From: Solirubrobacteraceae bacterium
GTDB lineage: Bacteria; Actinomycetota; Thermoleophilia; Solirubrobacterales; Solirubrobacteraceae
NCBI GenBank assembly: GCA_025935735.1
Contig: JAICUS010000355.1
Location: 1 to 6,448 of the forward strand
Reading direction: 5' to 3'
Length of the DNA: 6,448 nucleotides
How positions within the stretch are numbered: the stretch's first letter is position 1; every line of letters begins with the position of its first letter. This document shows positions 5,416 to 6,448 of this stretch, one piece after another. The translations under genes were made by a program, and so were the position numbers. The notes under the pieces are model-generated. The model was given only the letters and a program-made list of their open reading frames with translations, was not told the origin of the DNA and did no database searches.

Positions 5416-6448
5416 GAGCAGCGGGAGGGCTTCTTCGCCCCCGGCGCCAGGCAGCTGGTGACGACCTTCGGCGGCTTGGAGCGCCGCAGCGTGAGCGTCT
5501 TGACCATGCCGACGAAGCCGCGCTTGGTCACGGTGGCGGTGATCACGGTGCCCACCGGCAGCCGCTTGCGCAGCCACGGCCTGAGCGTCACCGAGCCGGA
5601 CGCGTTGTGCTTGGCGAACGTCACCGCCCGGCGCTTGCCCTTGACCTTGTGCGTCGGGCAGCCCCGGCCCCGGCACGTGGCCGTCACGGTCGAGCCCTTC
5701 GGGACCTCCTTGACGGCCAGCGCGGTGAACCGGGTGGTCTTGCGGCCCGCGGAGAACAAGAACGTGGCCGTGACGTTGATCCGGGGCTTCGGGACGATGA
5801 CCGGCGCCAGCACCGTGTAGCTCCGCGTCAGCGAGGCCGCGTTGCCGGCGTTGTCGGTCGCCGTGACGGTGAACGCCTTGGTCCCGGGCGTGGCGGTGTC
5901 GAGCGGCGCGCCGGTGCCCACGGTGCCGGTGCAGGAGGCGATGCCCGAGCCGCCGGCCTCGTCGGCGCAGCTGAACACGGCGGCGACCTGCTGGCCCTGC
6001 GTGAGCGTCTCGCCGTCCGTGGGCGAGCCGATCGCGATGGCCGGCGCCGTCCGGTCGACCACGGTGATCGTCGCGGTGCCCGAGCGGGTGACGGCGGGCG
6101 CGCCGTCGGCGGCGGTCAGCGTCACGGGATACGCACCGGGCGCGGTTCCGGGCGGGACGGTCACGGTGGCGGAAACCGCCGGGGTCGCGCCGGCGGCGAT
6201 GGCCAGCGTCGCGGGGACGGTGGGCCGCGGGCCGCCCGGCAGGCCGCTGGATGCGCTCAGGGCCAGCGTCTGCGCGCCGAAGCCCGCCCCGTCGCTGTAG
6301 CGGACGGGGAACGACACCGTCGCCGCCTGGCCGGGCGCGGCCGTCGCGCCCGTGCCGGCCAGGACGCGGAAGTCGCTCACGGCCCGGGCCCTGTCGAGCT
6401 GCGGGACGAGGTCCGCGGCCGGCGGCGAGTCGAAGCAGTCCGCGCCCA
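5412..6448 (-). CDS. Secreted Ig-like repeat protein, C-terminal part (5' end beyond window)
   Basis: The frame is open to the right edge, so only the last ~345 residues are present; the GTG at 6380 is internal, because the upstream codons continue without a stop (reading GADCFDSPPAADLVPQLDRA). Residues counted from 6380: a beta-rich NEW3-like domain (~4-108), a bacterial Ig-like domain (~112-190) with two Cys (C138, C150) likely forming a disulphide and the ATDNAGN motif (174-180), a short VIVPKPR linker, then a C-terminal beta module (~200-322). That module carries FSAGRKTTRFTALAVKEVPKG, a CRGRGC pair (C236, C241) and a closing SCLAPGAKKPSRC. The paired cysteines and Thr/Ala-rich beta sequence indicate an extracellular or cell-surface protein; no sortase motif or terminal membrane anchor is seen. 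The enzymatic or binding role would lie in the missing N-terminal part, so none is assigned. Confidence 0.85.
   Translation of the reverse strand, partial: GADCFDSPPAADLVPQLDRARAVSDFRVLAGTGATAAPGQAATVSFPVRYSDGAGFGAQTLALSASSGLPGGPRPTVPATLAIAAGATPAVSATVTVPPGTAPGAYPVTLTAADGAPAVTRSGTATITVVDRTAPAIAIGSPTDGETLTQGQQVAAVFSCADEAGGSGIASCTGTVGTGAPLDTATPGTKAFTVTATDNAGNAASLTRSYTVLAPVIVPKPRINVTATFLFSAGRKTTRFTALAVKEVPKGSTVTATCRGRGCPTHKVKGKRRAVTFAKHNASGSVTLRPWLRKRLPVGTVITATVTKRGFVGMVKTLTLRRSKPPKVVTSCLAPGAKKPSRCS

Noticed and set aside
5427..5440. GGGC-TTCTTC-GCCC hairpin just after the glycosylase stop as a terminator
   Set aside because: The four-bp stem has no following T-tract and lies in coding sequence of the convergent gene; it is too weak to call.
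4192..5676. 494-codon minus-strand frame opposite the glycosylase
   Set aside because: The sequence is low-complexity (Gln/Ala/Arg/Gly-rich) and spans two real genes; it is a shadow of the glycosylase codon pattern.
6378..6380. GTG at 6380 as the true start of the secreted protein
   Set aside because: The frame remains open to the window edge with ordinary codons, there is no Shine-Dalgarno or signal peptide after the GTG, and the first residues run straight into a beta domain.
1..6448. Defence island, CRISPR or prophage interpretation
   Set aside because: No nuclease, helicase, reverse transcriptase, integrase, phage structural gene or spaced direct repeats are present; apart from the palindrome pair, composition is uniform.

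Overview
The window is very GC-rich, with G/C at almost every third codon position, GTG starts, and genes packed so tightly that two convergent pairs overlap. Together with the secreted protein at the right end, this points to an actinobacterium, most likely class Thermoleophilia (Solirubrobacterales or relatives). That secreted protein ends in an Ig-like domain and a C-terminal beta module that I associate with this lineage. The taxonomic call is inference from composition and protein style; there is no rRNA or other marker gene here.

Layout from left to right. Positions 1-82 are a short upstream region with a perfect 12-bp palindrome and a possible leaderless promoter. Positions 83-1819 (+) encode a large uncharacterised protein with a nucleoside-phosphorylase-like C-terminal half. 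It overlaps by 13 bp, tail to tail, with a minus-strand block. In transcription order that block is a YidH-like DUF202 membrane protein (4179-3841), a second, shorter DUF202 protein (3848-3582, 8-nt overlap), a pair of palindromic repeats in the gap, a ribokinase-type PfkB sugar kinase (start chosen at 3520, end 2654), and a YkuE/YaeI-type metallophosphoesterase (2634-1807). A plus-strand YcaQ/AlkX-type DNA glycosylase (4207-5415) diverges from the DUF202 genes across only 27 bp. It overlaps by 4 bp, tail to tail, with the C-terminal part of a secreted Ig-like protein (minus strand, 5412 to beyond the right edge).

How the genes might work together. The DUF202 pair looks like one translationally coupled unit, and the kinase and phosphoesterase look like another. 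The repeat pair lies between them and may act as a transcription barrier, while the kinase may have its own promoter at the repeat edge. The nucleosidase-like protein and the ribokinase could both belong to nucleoside/ribose salvage, but they are convergent rather than co-transcribed, so this is speculative. The YcaQ-type protein is a stand-alone DNA repair gene.

Most worth a second look: the inverted pair of palindromes that supplies one gene's stop codon and distorts the apparent start of the next; the 27-bp divergent promoter with two -10-like hexamers sharing a TA; and the unassigned nucleoside-phosphorylase-like fusion protein. I saw no tRNA, rRNA, CRISPR array, transposase or phage gene, and no gene-free stretch longer than 300 bases.
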